A stretch of DNA of 64,000 bases, from NCBI GenBank assembly GCA_963704005.1, contig CAVPGJ010000001.1, positions 186,001 through 250,000 on the forward strand, given 5' to 3'. Of the stretch, positions 17,178 through 26,158 are shown piece by piece. Position numbers and translations under genes: made by a program. Under the pieces are notes generated by a model, which was not told where the DNA came from, did not search any database, and saw nothing but the letters and a program-made list of their open reading frames with translations. Numbering within the stretch: position 1 is the stretch's first letter; each line of letters opens with the position of its first letter. This DNA is from AC-32 sp963704005 (lineage in GTDB: Bacteria; Actinomycetota; Thermoleophilia; Gaiellales; Gaiellaceae).

Positions 17178-19358
17178 ATGAAGACACTCGTAATCGCCGA
17201 GAAGCCGTCCGTCGCCCGCGATCTGGTCGATGCGCTGCCCGGAAGCTTCGAGAACCACGATGCCTACTACGAATCCGACGACACGATCGTGACGTTCGCC
17301 GTCGGCCACCTCGTAACGCTCGTCGAGCCGGAGGAGTACGACGAGAAGTTCAAGAAGTGGCGGATGGACGACCTGCCGATCGTCCCGGAGGAATTCCGGC
17401 TGCAGCCGCGCGACAAGAAGACCGCGAAGCAGCTGAAGGCGATCCACAAGCTGCTCCAGCGCGACGACGTCGACCGGATCGTGAACGCCTGCGACGCCGG
17501 CCGCGAGGGCGAGCTGATCTTCGCCTACATCTACGAGACCTCCGGCGTCGACAAGCCCGTCGAGCGGCTCTGGATCAGCTCGATGACCAAGCAGGCGATC
17601 CGCGAGGGCTTCGAGCAGCTGCGCCCCGGCGAGGAGCTGCGCCAGCTCGAGGCGGCCGCCCGCTCGCGCTCCGAGGCCGACTGGCTCGTCGGCATGAACG
17701 CCACCCGCGCAGCGACCATCCGCGGTCGTGCCTGGGTCGGCGGCGTCGTCTCGCTCGGCCGCGTCCAGACCCCAACGCTGGCGCTGATGGTCAAGCGCGA
17801 GCGCGAGATCCAGGCCTTCGTCCCGGAGCCCTACTGGCTCGTCCACGCCCAGTTCGATCCCAGGTACGAAGGGCTCTGGTTCGAGGGCGACGAGACGCGG
17901 CTCAAGGAGGCGAAGCGCGCCGAGGAGATCGCCGCGAAGGTCGCGGGTGTGGACGGCACCGTCGAGTCGGTCGAGCGCAAGGAGCAGTCCGAGCGCGCGC
18001 CGCTCCTGTACGACCTGACCTCGCTCCAGCGCGACGCCAACCGCCGCTTCGGCTTCTCCGCGCGCCGCACGCTCCAGGCCGCGCAGTCGCTCTACGAGGA
18101 CAAGAAGGCAATCACCTATCCGCGGACGAGCTCCCGCTGGCTCTCCGGCGACCTCGTCCCGCAGCTGAAGCCGACCGCCGCCACGCTCGAGCCGGTCGGC
18201 GAGTACGCGGCCGCCGCGCGCTACGTGCTCGGCCTCGACCAGCTGCCGCTGGCGCGGGTCGTCAACGACGCGAAGGTCGACGACCACCATGCGATCATCC
18301 CGACCGACGTCGAGCACGAGGTCGAGCGCTTCTCGCCCGACGAGCGGCGTGTCTTCGACCTCGTCGCCCGCCGCTTCCTCGCGGTCTTCCACCCGCCGGC
18401 GCGCTACGCGCGGACGACCGTCGTGACGCTGGTCGAGGAGGAGCGCTTCCGCACCCGCGGCAAGGTCACGCTCGAGGCCGGCTGGCGCGGCGTCTACGGC
18501 CTGCTCTCCGAGGCCGACCAGCAGGCGGCGCGGCAGGACGAGGAAGCCGAGAACGAGAGCGCCGAGCTGCCGGAGCTGCAGCAGGGCCAGACGGTCAAGT
18601 GCACCGCGGCCGAGGTCGAGGCCAAGGAAACCAGGCCGCCGCCCCGCTACACCGAGGCGACGCTGCTCTCCGCGATGGAGACGGCGGGCAAGCTGATCGA
18701 CGACGAGGAGCTTCGAGAGGCGATGAAGGAGAGCGGCCTCGGCACGCCGGCCACCCGCGCCGAGACGATCGAGACCCTGATCCGGCGCGAGTACATCGAG
18801 CGGGTCGCCAAGGACCTGCAGCCGACGCCGAAGGGCTTGCAGGTGATCACGATGCTCGAGGAGCACCCGCTCACCTCGCCCGAGCTGACCGGCGACTGGG
18901 AGAAGCGCCTGACCGACATCGAGCACGGCAGCGACGACCGCAAGAAGTTCATCGGCGACATCGCCGACTTCACGCGCGCGACCGTCGAGCAGATCGCCGC
19001 CCTCGACAAGGAGAAGCTCCGCCCGGAACGCGTCGAGCTCGGGCCGTGCCCGCGCTGCGGCGCCGAGACGGGCGAGATCATCAAGGAGAACTCGAAGGCC
19101 TACGGCTGCACCAGCTGGAAGAGCCGCGAAGAGACCGGCTGCGGCTTCGTCATCTGGAAGCGCGTCGCGGGCCGCACGCTCACCCCCGAGATCGCCCGCC
19201 AGCTCCTCGAAGAGGGGAAGACCAAGGAGGTCATCTCCGGTTTCCGCTCCCGCGCCGGCAAACCTTTTCGCGCCCGGCTCGTCTTGAAGGATGACGGGAA
19301 AGTCGAGTTCGACTTTCCCGCGCGTGCGCAAACCAAAGAGGCCGCAGTCGCGGAATAG
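17178..19358 (+). CDS. topB: DNA topoisomerase III (type IA)
   Basis: A 726-residue protein: Toprim domain at the N-terminus (TLVIAEKPSVARDLVDAL, then ACDAGREGELIF), topoisomerase core with VGMNATRAAT and SLGRVQTPTLALM, and the catalytic tyrosine near 314 in KKAITYPRTSSRWLS. It ends with a zinc-finger-like module (GPCPRCGAETGEI and later Cys residues). It relaxes and decatenates DNA through a 5'-phosphotyrosine intermediate. TopB is favoured over TopA by MKTLVIAEKPSVARD, the absence of multiple TopA zinc fingers and the motif spacing. TAAGGT 9 bases before the ATG and no Shine-Dalgarno sequence suggest leaderless expression. Confidence 0.9.
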   Translation: MKTLVIAEKPSVARDLVDALPGSFENHDAYYESDDTIVTFAVGHLVTLVEPEEYDEKFKKWRMDDLPIVPEEFRLQPRDKKTAKQLKAIHKLLQRDDVDRIVNACDAGREGELIFAYIYETSGVDKPVERLWISSMTKQAIREGFEQLRPGEELRQLEAAARSRSEADWLVGMNATRAATIRGRAWVGGVVSLGRVQTPTLALMVKREREIQAFVPEPYWLVHAQFDPRYEGLWFEGDETRLKEAKRAEEIAAKVAGVDGTVESVERKEQSERAPLLYDLTSLQRDANRRFGFSARRTLQAAQSLYEDKKAITYPRTSSRWLSGDLVPQLKPTAATLEPVGEYAAAARYVLGLDQLPLARVVNDAKVDDHHAIIPTDVEHEVERFSPDERRVFDLVARRFLAVFHPPARYARTTVVTLVEEERFRTRGKVTLEAGWRGVYGLLSEADQQAARQDEEAENESAELPELQQGQTVKCTAAEVEAKETRPPPRYTEATLLSAMETAGKLIDDEELREAMKESGLGTPATRAETIETLIRREYIERVAKDLQPTPKGLQVITMLEEHPLTSPELTGDWEKRLTDIEHGSDDRKKFIGDIADFTRATVEQIAALDKEKLRPERVELGPCPRCGAETGEIIKENSKAYGCTSWKSREETGCGFVIWKRVAGRTLTPEIARQLLEEGKTKEVISGFRSRAGKPFRARLVLKDDGKVEFDFPARAQTKEAAVAE

Positions 19359-19377
19359 CAGTACCGAGGACCCCGTT

Positions 19378-19443
19378 GTGAAGAACGAGCTCGAGAACCG
19401 GTTGCCTGCCCCTGTTCAGGCGAGGAGAATGGTCATACAGTGA
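19378..19443 (+). CDS. Possible 21-residue leader peptide before the sigma factor
   Basis: GTG at 19378 follows GAGGA by seven bases and opens 21 codons (KNELENRLPAPVQARRMVIQ after the start). The stop TGA overlaps the sigma factor's GTG start. The sigma gene itself has only a distant GAGGAG, so the short frame could couple or tune its translation. Support is purely positional. Confidence 0.25.
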   Translation: MKNELENRLPAPVQARRMVIQ

Positions 19444-20582
19444 GAAAGATCCAGGAACGTCCGTCGTCTAAGACCGAAGAGGAGAAATTGACCCAGAGCC
19501 AGCTTCAAGAGCTGCTCGAAACCGAGCCCGCACGCGTCCTGCTCGAGGGCGCGGAGGAGCGCGGCTTCGTCGAGCCGTCCGAGATCGAAGCCTTCGCGCT
19601 CGAGCAGGATCTCGCGGAGGACGAGGTCGAGGCGCTGACGCGCGAGCTCGAGGCCACCGGCCTCGAGGTGCGGGACGCTGGTCCTGAGCCCGACCGCGAC
19701 GAGGCGCAGGCGGAGAAGAAGCCCGAGCCCGAGCCCGCCACCGAGCGCGAGGCACAGGCGCTGGTCGGCGCCGCAGACAGCCTGCAGCTCTTCCTGGCGG
19801 ACATCGGCCGCCACAAGCTTCTGACCGCGGCGGAGGAGGTCATGCTCGCGAAGGCGATCGAGCGCGGCGACCTGACCGCCAAGCGGCGCATGATCGAGTC
19901 GAACCTGCGACTGGTCGTCTCGATCGCCAAGGGCTACCGGGGGCTCGGCGTTCCGTTCCTCGACCTGATCCAGGAGGGCACGCTCGGGCTGAACCGCGCG
20001 GTCGAGAAGTTCGACTGGCGCCGCGGCTACAAGTTCTCCACGTACGCCACCTGGTGGATCCGCCAGTCGGTGCAGCGCGCGGTCGCGAACCACGCGCGCA
20101 CGATTCGCGTGCCCGTCCACGTGGTCGAGCGGCAGCAGAAGCTCGGCCGCGCCGCGCGCCGGCTCGAGGTCGAGCTCGGCCGCGAGGCGACGAAGGACGA
20201 GCTCGCCGAGGCGACCGGTCTTCCGATCCAGCACGTCGACGAGGCGCTCGGCGCCGCGCAGGCGTCGGTCTCCCTGAACCAGACCGTCGGCGCGGACGAC
20301 GAGGGCGAGCTCGGCGACCTGTTTGCCGACCGCGAGGCTGCCGATCCGTTCGAAGAGGCCGAGGAGTCGCTCCGCCGCCAGGGCGTGCGGCGGGCGCTCG
20401 ACGCCCTGCCCGAGCGCGAGCGGCGGATCCTCGAGCTGCGCTTCGGCTTCGAGGGCGAGCCGTGGACGCTCGAGGCGATCGGTCACGAGCTCGATCTGAC
20501 GCGTGAGCGCGTCCGCCAGCTCGAGGGCCAGGCACTCGCCCGGCTCGCCGCGCTGCGCGAGCTGCAGACTGCCGCAGCGTAG
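19440..20582 (+). CDS. RpoD-type sigma-70 factor
   Basis: A 380-residue sigma-70 with an acidic N-terminal extension (about residues 1-105, rich in Glu). Region 1.2 is SLQLFLADIGRHKLLT; region 2 is NLRLVVSIAKGYRGLGVPFLDLIQEG and GYKFSTYATWWIRQSVQRA, identical in style to primary sigma factors. Regions 3 and 4 include LPERERRILELRFGF and TLEAIGHELDLTRERVRQLE. It directs RNA polymerase to -10/-35 promoters. The extension is shorter than in most housekeeping RpoD proteins, so this could be the primary sigma or a close group 2 relative. A short upstream ORF overlaps the GTG start. Confidence 0.9.
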   Translation: MRKIQERPSSKTEEEKLTQSQLQELLETEPARVLLEGAEERGFVEPSEIEAFALEQDLAEDEVEALTRELEATGLEVRDAGPEPDRDEAQAEKKPEPEPATEREAQALVGAADSLQLFLADIGRHKLLTAAEEVMLAKAIERGDLTAKRRMIESNLRLVVSIAKGYRGLGVPFLDLIQEGTLGLNRAVEKFDWRRGYKFSTYATWWIRQSVQRAVANHARTIRVPVHVVERQQKLGRAARRLEVELGREATKDELAEATGLPIQHVDEALGAAQASVSLNQTVGADDEGELGDLFADREAADPFEEAEESLRRQGVRRALDALPERERRILELRFGFEGEPWTLEAIGHELDLTRERVRQLEGQALARLAALRELQTAAA

Positions 20583-20663
20583 GCCGCACTCCCTCTAACA
20601 TCCGACTCCCGCTCGGCGTCCGTATCTCCGAGCGTTCGCTCAGTCCCGACGGAGGGAGTTGTC

Positions 20664-22343
20664 GTGAAGCGTCTGGTGTTGTTCCCGGCGGCGGTCCTCG
20701 TTTTGGTGGCCCTCGTCGCAGGCTGCGGTGGCAAGAAGAAGAGCGCCTCCCAGCCGACCGGAAACAAAGGCGGCACGTTGATCACGTTGGCCAACGCGGC
20801 GCCGTCCGGCTCGCCCGATCCGCAGGTCAACTACACGTTGCAGGAGTGGCAGTTCCTGATCATCACCCACGACGGGCTCGTGGGCTTCGCGCACGCAGGC
20901 GGGAAGCAGGGCACGAAGCTCGTCCCGGACCTGGCCACCTCGATCCCGGCGCCGACGAACGGCGGCAAGACCTGGAAGTTCACGCTGCGCGACGGGATCA
21001 AGTTCTCCAACGGCCAGACGCTTACCGGCAACGACGTCAAGGCGACGTTCGAGCGCCTGTTCAAGATCGGCGACAGTCCGAACGCGGGCACCTGGTACAA
21101 CGCGATCCAGGGTGGCGACGCGTGCGTGAAGACGCCGAAGAGCTGCGACCTCTCGAAAGGGATCGTCGTCGACGGGAACACGGTCACGTTCCACCTCGCG
21201 CGACCCGACGCCGAGTTCCTCGACCAGCTCGCGCTGCCGTTCGCGTTCATCCTCCCGGCCGACACGGAGGCCAAGAACCTGAATATCCCGCCCCCCGGGA
21301 CGGGCCCGTACAAGTGGGCCGAGTATGTGCCGACCAAGCAGATGAAGCTAGTCCGCAACCCGTACTTCAAGCAGTGGTCTGCGGAAGCGCAGCCGGCCGG
21401 CAACCCGGACGTGATCCTGCAGAAGTTCGGCCTCAGCGTCGAGTCCGAGGTCACGCAGGTCGAGAACGGCGAGGCGGACTTCATCGCCAACTCGGACCAG
21501 ATCCCGGCCGACCGGCTGAACGAGCTCAGCACGAAGCACCCCGACCAGGTGCACATCCAGACCCTGACCGCGACGTTCTACTTCGCGCTCAACACGCGCA
21601 TCCCGCCGTTCAACAACCTGAAGGCGCGCCAGGCCGTCAACTACGCGGCCGACCGCAATGCGCTGGTCAAGATCTACGGTGGCCCCAAGCTGAACACCCC
21701 GACCTGCCAGGTGCTGCCGCCGCAGTTCCCGGGCTACACGCCCTACTGCCCGTACACCAAGAACCCCGGCTCGGGCAAGTGGACGGCGCCTGACCTGGCC
21801 AAGGCGAAGCAGCTCGTCACGGAGTCGGGCACGAAGGGCGACACCGTCAAGGTCAACACGGACACGACGCCGGCCGACAAGGCGCTCGGCGAGTACTTCA
21901 TCACGCTGCTGAACAGCCTCGGCTACAAGGCGAAGCCGCAGTTCCTCTCGAACAGCATCCAGTACTCGTTCATCCAGAACTCGAAGAACAAGGTCGAGTT
22001 CGCGTTCTCCGACTGGTTCCAGGACTACCCGGCGGCCTCGGACTTCCTCAACATCCTGCTCGGCTGCGGCTCGTTCCACCCGGGCTCGGACTCCAGCCCG
22101 AACATCGCTGCGTTCTGCAACCAGGGGATCCAGGCCAAGATGGATCAGGCGGCGACGACCGGGGTGACCGACCCGACTGCGGCGAACCACACCTGGGCAG
22201 AGGTCGACCACGAGGTCACCGACCAGGCGCCGTGGGTGGCGATGTTCAACCCGAAGCAGCTGAACCTCGTCTCGCCGCGGCTCAAGAACTACATCTGGAG
22301 CCCGCAGTGGTACCTACTCCTCGACCAGGCCTCCGTGAAGTAG
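20664..22343 (+). CDS. ABC transporter peptide-type substrate-binding lipoprotein (family 5), first
   Basis: A 559-residue protein with lipoprotein signal FPAAVLVLVALVAGCGG (lipobox Cys near 21). The extracytoplasmic solute-binding family 5 fold follows: GGTLITLANAAPSGSPDPQ, YLRDGIKFSNG-like region TLRDGIKFSNGQTLTGNDVK, GTGPYKWAEYVPTKQ and RQAVNYAADRNALV. Members bind oligopeptides, opines or similar solutes and deliver them to DppBC-type permeases. GTG at 20664 follows GGAGGGAG. It starts the large transporter locus and is followed 13 bases later by a DppC-like permease. Confidence 0.92.
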   Translation: MKRLVLFPAAVLVLVALVAGCGGKKKSASQPTGNKGGTLITLANAAPSGSPDPQVNYTLQEWQFLIITHDGLVGFAHAGGKQGTKLVPDLATSIPAPTNGGKTWKFTLRDGIKFSNGQTLTGNDVKATFERLFKIGDSPNAGTWYNAIQGGDACVKTPKSCDLSKGIVVDGNTVTFHLARPDAEFLDQLALPFAFILPADTEAKNLNIPPPGTGPYKWAEYVPTKQMKLVRNPYFKQWSAEAQPAGNPDVILQKFGLSVESEVTQVENGEADFIANSDQIPADRLNELSTKHPDQVHIQTLTATFYFALNTRIPPFNNLKARQAVNYAADRNALVKIYGGPKLNTPTCQVLPPQFPGYTPYCPYTKNPGSGKWTAPDLAKAKQLVTESGTKGDTVKVNTDTTPADKALGEYFITLLNSLGYKAKPQFLSNSIQYSFIQNSKNKVEFAFSDWFQDYPAASDFLNILLGCGSFHPGSDSSPNIAAFCNQGIQAKMDQAATTGVTDPTAANHTWAEVDHEVTDQAPWVAMFNPKQLNLVSPRLKNYIWSPQWYLLLDQASVK

Positions 22344-22356
22344 GCGCGAAGCACAG

Positions 22357-23397
22357 TTGGCCGAGTTCGCCTTCGGACCCGAGGAGGAGGTCGTCCTTGC
22401 GCCCGGCGAGGCCGTACAGCAGATCGCGGGCAAGAGCCCGTGGCGGCTCGCCGGGCGGCGGCTCCTCCGCGACCGGGTCGCGCTCGGAGCGCTGGCGCTC
22501 TTCTTCCTGATCGTCGTCGTCTGCTTCAGCGCCCCGGTCTACGCGCACCACGTCGCGCACACCGTCGTCTTCGGCTCGAACCTCAACGGGACGACGACGG
22601 TGAACGGCAAGACGGTCGAGGTGATCCAGCAGGGCGGGGGGAAGCTGGGCATCGGGGAGAACCCGATCGGGCCGACCTGGCAATCGAACTACTTCATCGG
22701 CTCGGACACGCAAGGCCGCGACGTCATGGCACGCGTGCTCTACGGCGGCCGGGCTTCGCTGGGGATCGGGGTCGGCTCGGCGGCGATCTGCTGCCTGTTC
22801 GCGGTGGTCTTCGCGCTGCTAGCCGGCTTCTTCCGTGGCGCGACGGACTCGGTCCTCTCGCGCGTGATGGACCTGATCTGGGCGTTCCCGGTCTACCTGC
22901 TCGCGATCTCGCTGTCGACCGTGCTCCTCTCCCAGACCAAGCCGATCGTCAACCCGGCGAGCCTCTGGATCCCGACGCTGATCATCGCCGTCGTCTACAT
23001 CCCGTACGTCTACCGGCCGGTCCGCGGCCAGGTTCTCTCCACGCGCGAGAAGGAGTACGTGGAGGCCGCGGTTTCCCAAGGGGCGTCGAACGTCCGCTTG
23101 ATGTTCAACGAGATCCTGCCCAACGTCCTCTCGACGGTGATCGTGCTCTTCCCGCTGATGATCGCGACCACGATCCTGACCGAGTCCGCGCTGTCCTTCC
23201 TCGGGATCGGCGTTCAGTCGCCCCACGCGAGCTGGGGCACGATCATCCAGGACGGCCAGGATCTGCTCTACACGCGGCCGTGGGTCTCGATCGCACCCGG
23301 GGTCATGATCGTTCTGACCGTGCTGTCGCTGAACGTGCTCGGGGACGGCCTGCGGGACGCCCTCGACCCGCGCGCGAAGGTCCGGGCGAAGGAGTAG
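22357..23397 (+). CDS. DppC/OppC-like ABC transporter permease, first set
   Basis: A 346-residue inner-membrane protein: RLLRDRVALGALALFFLIVVV (first helix), a periplasmic loop with HHVAHTVVFGS, FIGSDTQGRDVMARVLYGGR (typical of DppC), and the EAA loop EYVEAAVSQGASNVRLMFNE that contacts the ATPase. It ends GDGLRDALDPRAK, the family signature. TTG at 22357 is the start. It is followed after two bases by the DppB-like gene, an order reversed from classic dppBC but the same in both sets here. Confidence 0.92.
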   Translation: MAEFAFGPEEEVVLAPGEAVQQIAGKSPWRLAGRRLLRDRVALGALALFFLIVVVCFSAPVYAHHVAHTVVFGSNLNGTTTVNGKTVEVIQQGGGKLGIGENPIGPTWQSNYFIGSDTQGRDVMARVLYGGRASLGIGVGSAAICCLFAVVFALLAGFFRGATDSVLSRVMDLIWAFPVYLLAISLSTVLLSQTKPIVNPASLWIPTLIIAVVYIPYVYRPVRGQVLSTREKEYVEAAVSQGASNVRLMFNEILPNVLSTVIVLFPLMIATTILTESALSFLGIGVQSPHASWGTIIQDGQDLLYTRPWVSIAPGVMIVLTVLSLNVLGDGLRDALDPRAKVRAKE

Positions 23398-23399
23398 GG

Positions 23400-24371
23400 G
23401 TGACAGCTTTCGTCATCCGCCGGCTGATCGGGATGGTGTTCGTCCTCTTCACGATCACCGTCCTGACGTTCCTGATCTTCTTCGCGACCCCCGGGGTCGA
23501 CCCTGCGCGCCAGTTCGCCGGCCGCAACCCGGACCCCACGACCGTGGCCGCCGTGCGGCACCAGTTCGGGCTCGACCGCCCTCTGCCCGTGCAATACGCG
23601 TTGATGATGAAGCGGCTGTTCATCTCGCGCGACCTGGTCTCGTACGGCAACCAGGCGCTCTCGGTCGTCCCCGCGATCAAGGCCGCGACTCCGGTGACGC
23701 TCTCGCTCGTGATCGGCGCGGCGGTGCTCTGGATCGTCTTCAGCATCCTCACCGGCCTGCTGGCCGTGGTCTTCAAGGGGACGCTGCTCGATCCGTTACT
23801 CATGATCCTTGCGCTGATCGGCATCTCGATCCCGGTCTTCTGGCTCGGCGAGGTCGCGAACCTGATCACGCTCGACCGCTGGCACGACACCTTCCTCTTC
23901 AGCTGGGTGCCGTCCAACGGCTACGTGCCGCTCACCCAGAACCCGTGGCAGTGGTTCCTGCACCTGGTCATCCCGTGGATAACCCTCTCGGTGCTCTACA
24001 TCGGCTTCTACGCCCGGGTGCTGCGCGCGGACCTGCTCGAGGTCCAGAGCGAGGACTTCGTCCGGACCGCGAGGGCGAAGGGGCTGTCGCCCGAGCGCGT
24101 TCTGCTCAGGCACATGCTCCGCAACTCGATGATCACGTTCGTCAGCCTCTTCGGCCTCGACTTCGGCGTCCTCGTCGGCGGCGGCGCGCTCCTGACCGAG
24201 GTCGTCTTCGGCCTTCCCGGCGTGGGCAAGCTGACCTACGACTCGTTGCAGACGCTCGATCTGCCCGTGATCATGGCGACCGTCATCTACGGCGCCTTTT
24301 TCATCACGATCATGAGCGCCGTCGTCGACGTGGTCTACGCGCGGTTGGATCCGCGGATCCGCCCAACCTAA
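23400..24371 (+). CDS. DppB/OppB-like ABC transporter permease, first set
   Basis: A 323-residue protein starting TAFVIRRLIGMVFVLFTITVLTFLIFF, with GLDRPLPVQYALMM, the EAA loop EDFVRTARAKGLSPERVLLRH, FGLDFGVLVGGGALLTEVVF and a terminal YARLDPRIRPT, all typical of DppB. GTG at 23400 is three bases after the stop of the DppC-like gene. This junction is short, while the equivalent junction of the second permease pair carries the 161-base family A element. Confidence 0.92.
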   Translation: MTAFVIRRLIGMVFVLFTITVLTFLIFFATPGVDPARQFAGRNPDPTTVAAVRHQFGLDRPLPVQYALMMKRLFISRDLVSYGNQALSVVPAIKAATPVTLSLVIGAAVLWIVFSILTGLLAVVFKGTLLDPLLMILALIGISIPVFWLGEVANLITLDRWHDTFLFSWVPSNGYVPLTQNPWQWFLHLVIPWITLSVLYIGFYARVLRADLLEVQSEDFVRTARAKGLSPERVLLRHMLRNSMITFVSLFGLDFGVLVGGGALLTEVVFGLPGVGKLTYDSLQTLDLPVIMATVIYGAFFITIMSAVVDVVYARLDPRIRPT

Positions 24372-24375
24372 TCGT

Positions 24376-24425
24376 TTGAAAAACGTCTCCACTCTGTAAA
24401 GATTCACTGACCGCCGCCGGCGGTC
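24376..24425 (+). promoter_or_regulatory. Possible internal promoter and hairpin before the second binding protein
   Basis: TTGAAA at 24376-24381 and TAAAGA at 24397-24402 (spacing 15) are followed by the hairpin GACCGCCGCCGGCGGTC at 24409-24425 and the ribosome site GGGGAGG before the ATG at 24442. It could allow separate control of the second half of the locus. Confidence 0.4.
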
Positions 24426-24441
24426 TACATGGGGAGGTTCG

Positions 24442-26083
24442 ATGAGTGGAAAGAGACGATGGGGCTGGCTGCTTGGCGTTGTCGCCATAGCGGCCGGGCT
24501 CGCCATGATGGCGGCGGCATTCAGTGCCGCCGGAACCAAGAGCAGGACGCCGAGCAACCCGCAGGCATTTCCGAAGCTCCGCGCCGTGCTCGACACGATT
24601 GACTACCTCGATCCGCAGCAGGCCTACACGGGCCAGTCGTGGTGGGCGATGTGGAACGTCTACGAGACGCTTCTCACCTACCAGCACGTCAAGGGGCCGG
24701 CCGGCTACAAGCTCGTGCCCGGTTTGGCGCAGTCGCTGCCGACGATCTCGAAGAACGGCAAGGTCTACCACTTCAAGCTGCGCAAGGGTCTGAAGTACTC
24801 GAACGGCAAGAAGGTGGTCGCCTCCGACTTCAAGTGGGCGATCAAGCGAGGGTTCCTCGCCACCGGCCAGGGCGTCGGCTTCTACACCGACATCGCCGGG
24901 GCGAAGGCCTATGCCGCGCACCCGACGCCGAACGGGAACATCAGCGGGATCATCACGAACAACTCGAAGCGGACGATCACGATCAAGCTCGCCACCGCAC
25001 GCGGCGACTTCCTCACGATCCTCGCGCTGATCTTCGCCGCGCCGGTTCCGGGCGATACCGCGCCCGACGATCCAGAACGGGACGATCCCGTCGACCGGGC
25101 CGTACAGCGTTCAAGAGCTACGACCCGAACCACGGGTTCGTGATGGTGCGGAACAAGTACTTCAAGCCGACGAAGTACATCCCGCGCGGAAACCCGAACG
25201 AGGTCGACGTGTCCCTCGTCGGTGACGCCGATGCCGCCACGCAGATGGTGATCAACGGCCAGGCCGACTACAGCAACGCGGCGATCCCGCCCGACCGGAT
25301 CGCGAACGCGAAGAGCAAGGGTCGCCTCCGTCCTACGGCGAGACGGCGAACACCTACTACTTCTGGATGAACATCAATGAACCGCCGTTCAACAAGCTCA
25401 AGGTGCGCCAGGCCGTCAACTACGCCCTCGACCGCAGCAAGATGCAGACGCTGATCTGGGGCGGTCTCGGCCAGCCGACGCAGAACGTCCTGCCGCCGAC
25501 GTACCCGTCGTACCGGAAGCTGAAGCTGTACAGCCACAACGTCACCAAGGCGAAGCAGCTGATCAACCAGGCCGGCGCGAACGGCGCGAAGGTAACGGTC
25601 TGGACGCGCAACGTCTCCGACGCGGTTGACTCGGCGACGTACTACACGAGCGTGCTGAACTCGATCGGGCTGAATGCGACCCTGAACATCCTTCCCCGAG
25701 CGACGTACTACACGACGGTCGGGAACGTGAACACGCACGCGCAGACCGGCTGGGCGCGGTGGCTGGAGGACTACCCGCACCCGCTCGACTGGTTCGACGT
25801 GCTCCTGAACGGCAACCGCATCACCGACCAGGACAACAACAACTACGCCTGGTACACGAACAAGAAGACCAACGCCGAGATCGAGGCCCTGAAGAAGGCC
25901 CCGGTCCTCACTCCGGCAGTCAACGCCAAGTGGGCGGCGGTCGAGAAGCAGATCATGCAGCAGGCTCCGTGGGCACCGTGGTCGAACCGCGTGTTCCCGG
26001 AGTTCTTCAACAAGTCGATCCCGGCGAAGTGCATTCACGTGCAGAACCTCTACGGGATCGACCTCGCGCGATTGTGCAAGTAG
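24442..26083 (+). CDS. Second family 5 substrate-binding protein, interrupted by three frame changes
   Basis: The N-terminal frame (SGKRRWGWLLGVVAIAAGLAM signal, then TIDYLDPQQAYTGQSWW and KLRKGLKYSNGKKVVASDFK) runs to about 25070. A short piece QNGTIPSTGPYSV is in a second frame, KSYDPNHGFVMVRNKYFKPT in a third, and from about 25330 SYGETANTYYFWMNINEPPF to the end returns to the second. All pieces belong to one family 5 binding protein, so either the gene is decaying or the assembly has indels here. It has no lipobox Cys. ATG at 24442 follows GGGGAGG. Confidence 0.8.
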
Positions 26084-26103
26084 CGCGCTAGGTCCAGGCA
26101 AAC

Positions 26104-26138
26104 GTCAGTGAGGGCGCCTTCGAGGCGCCCTCACTGAC
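26104..26138 (+). terminator. Strong hairpin between second binding protein and its permeases
   Basis: A perfect 15-base stem (GTCAGTGAGGGCGCC with its complement) around loop TTCGA, without a clear T run. Its position suggests partial termination or a 3'-end stabiliser giving more binding protein than permease. A TACACT box at 26139-26144 follows directly. Confidence 0.7.
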
Positions 26139-26158
26139 TACACTCGCCGCCCCAAGGA

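Noticed and set aside
14766..19331. A 1521-codon open frame on the minus strand
   Set aside because: It reads through the antisense strand of topoisomerase III and joins parts of the exonuclease and deacetylase genes. Only the latter parts match known families; the rest is a high-GC shadow.
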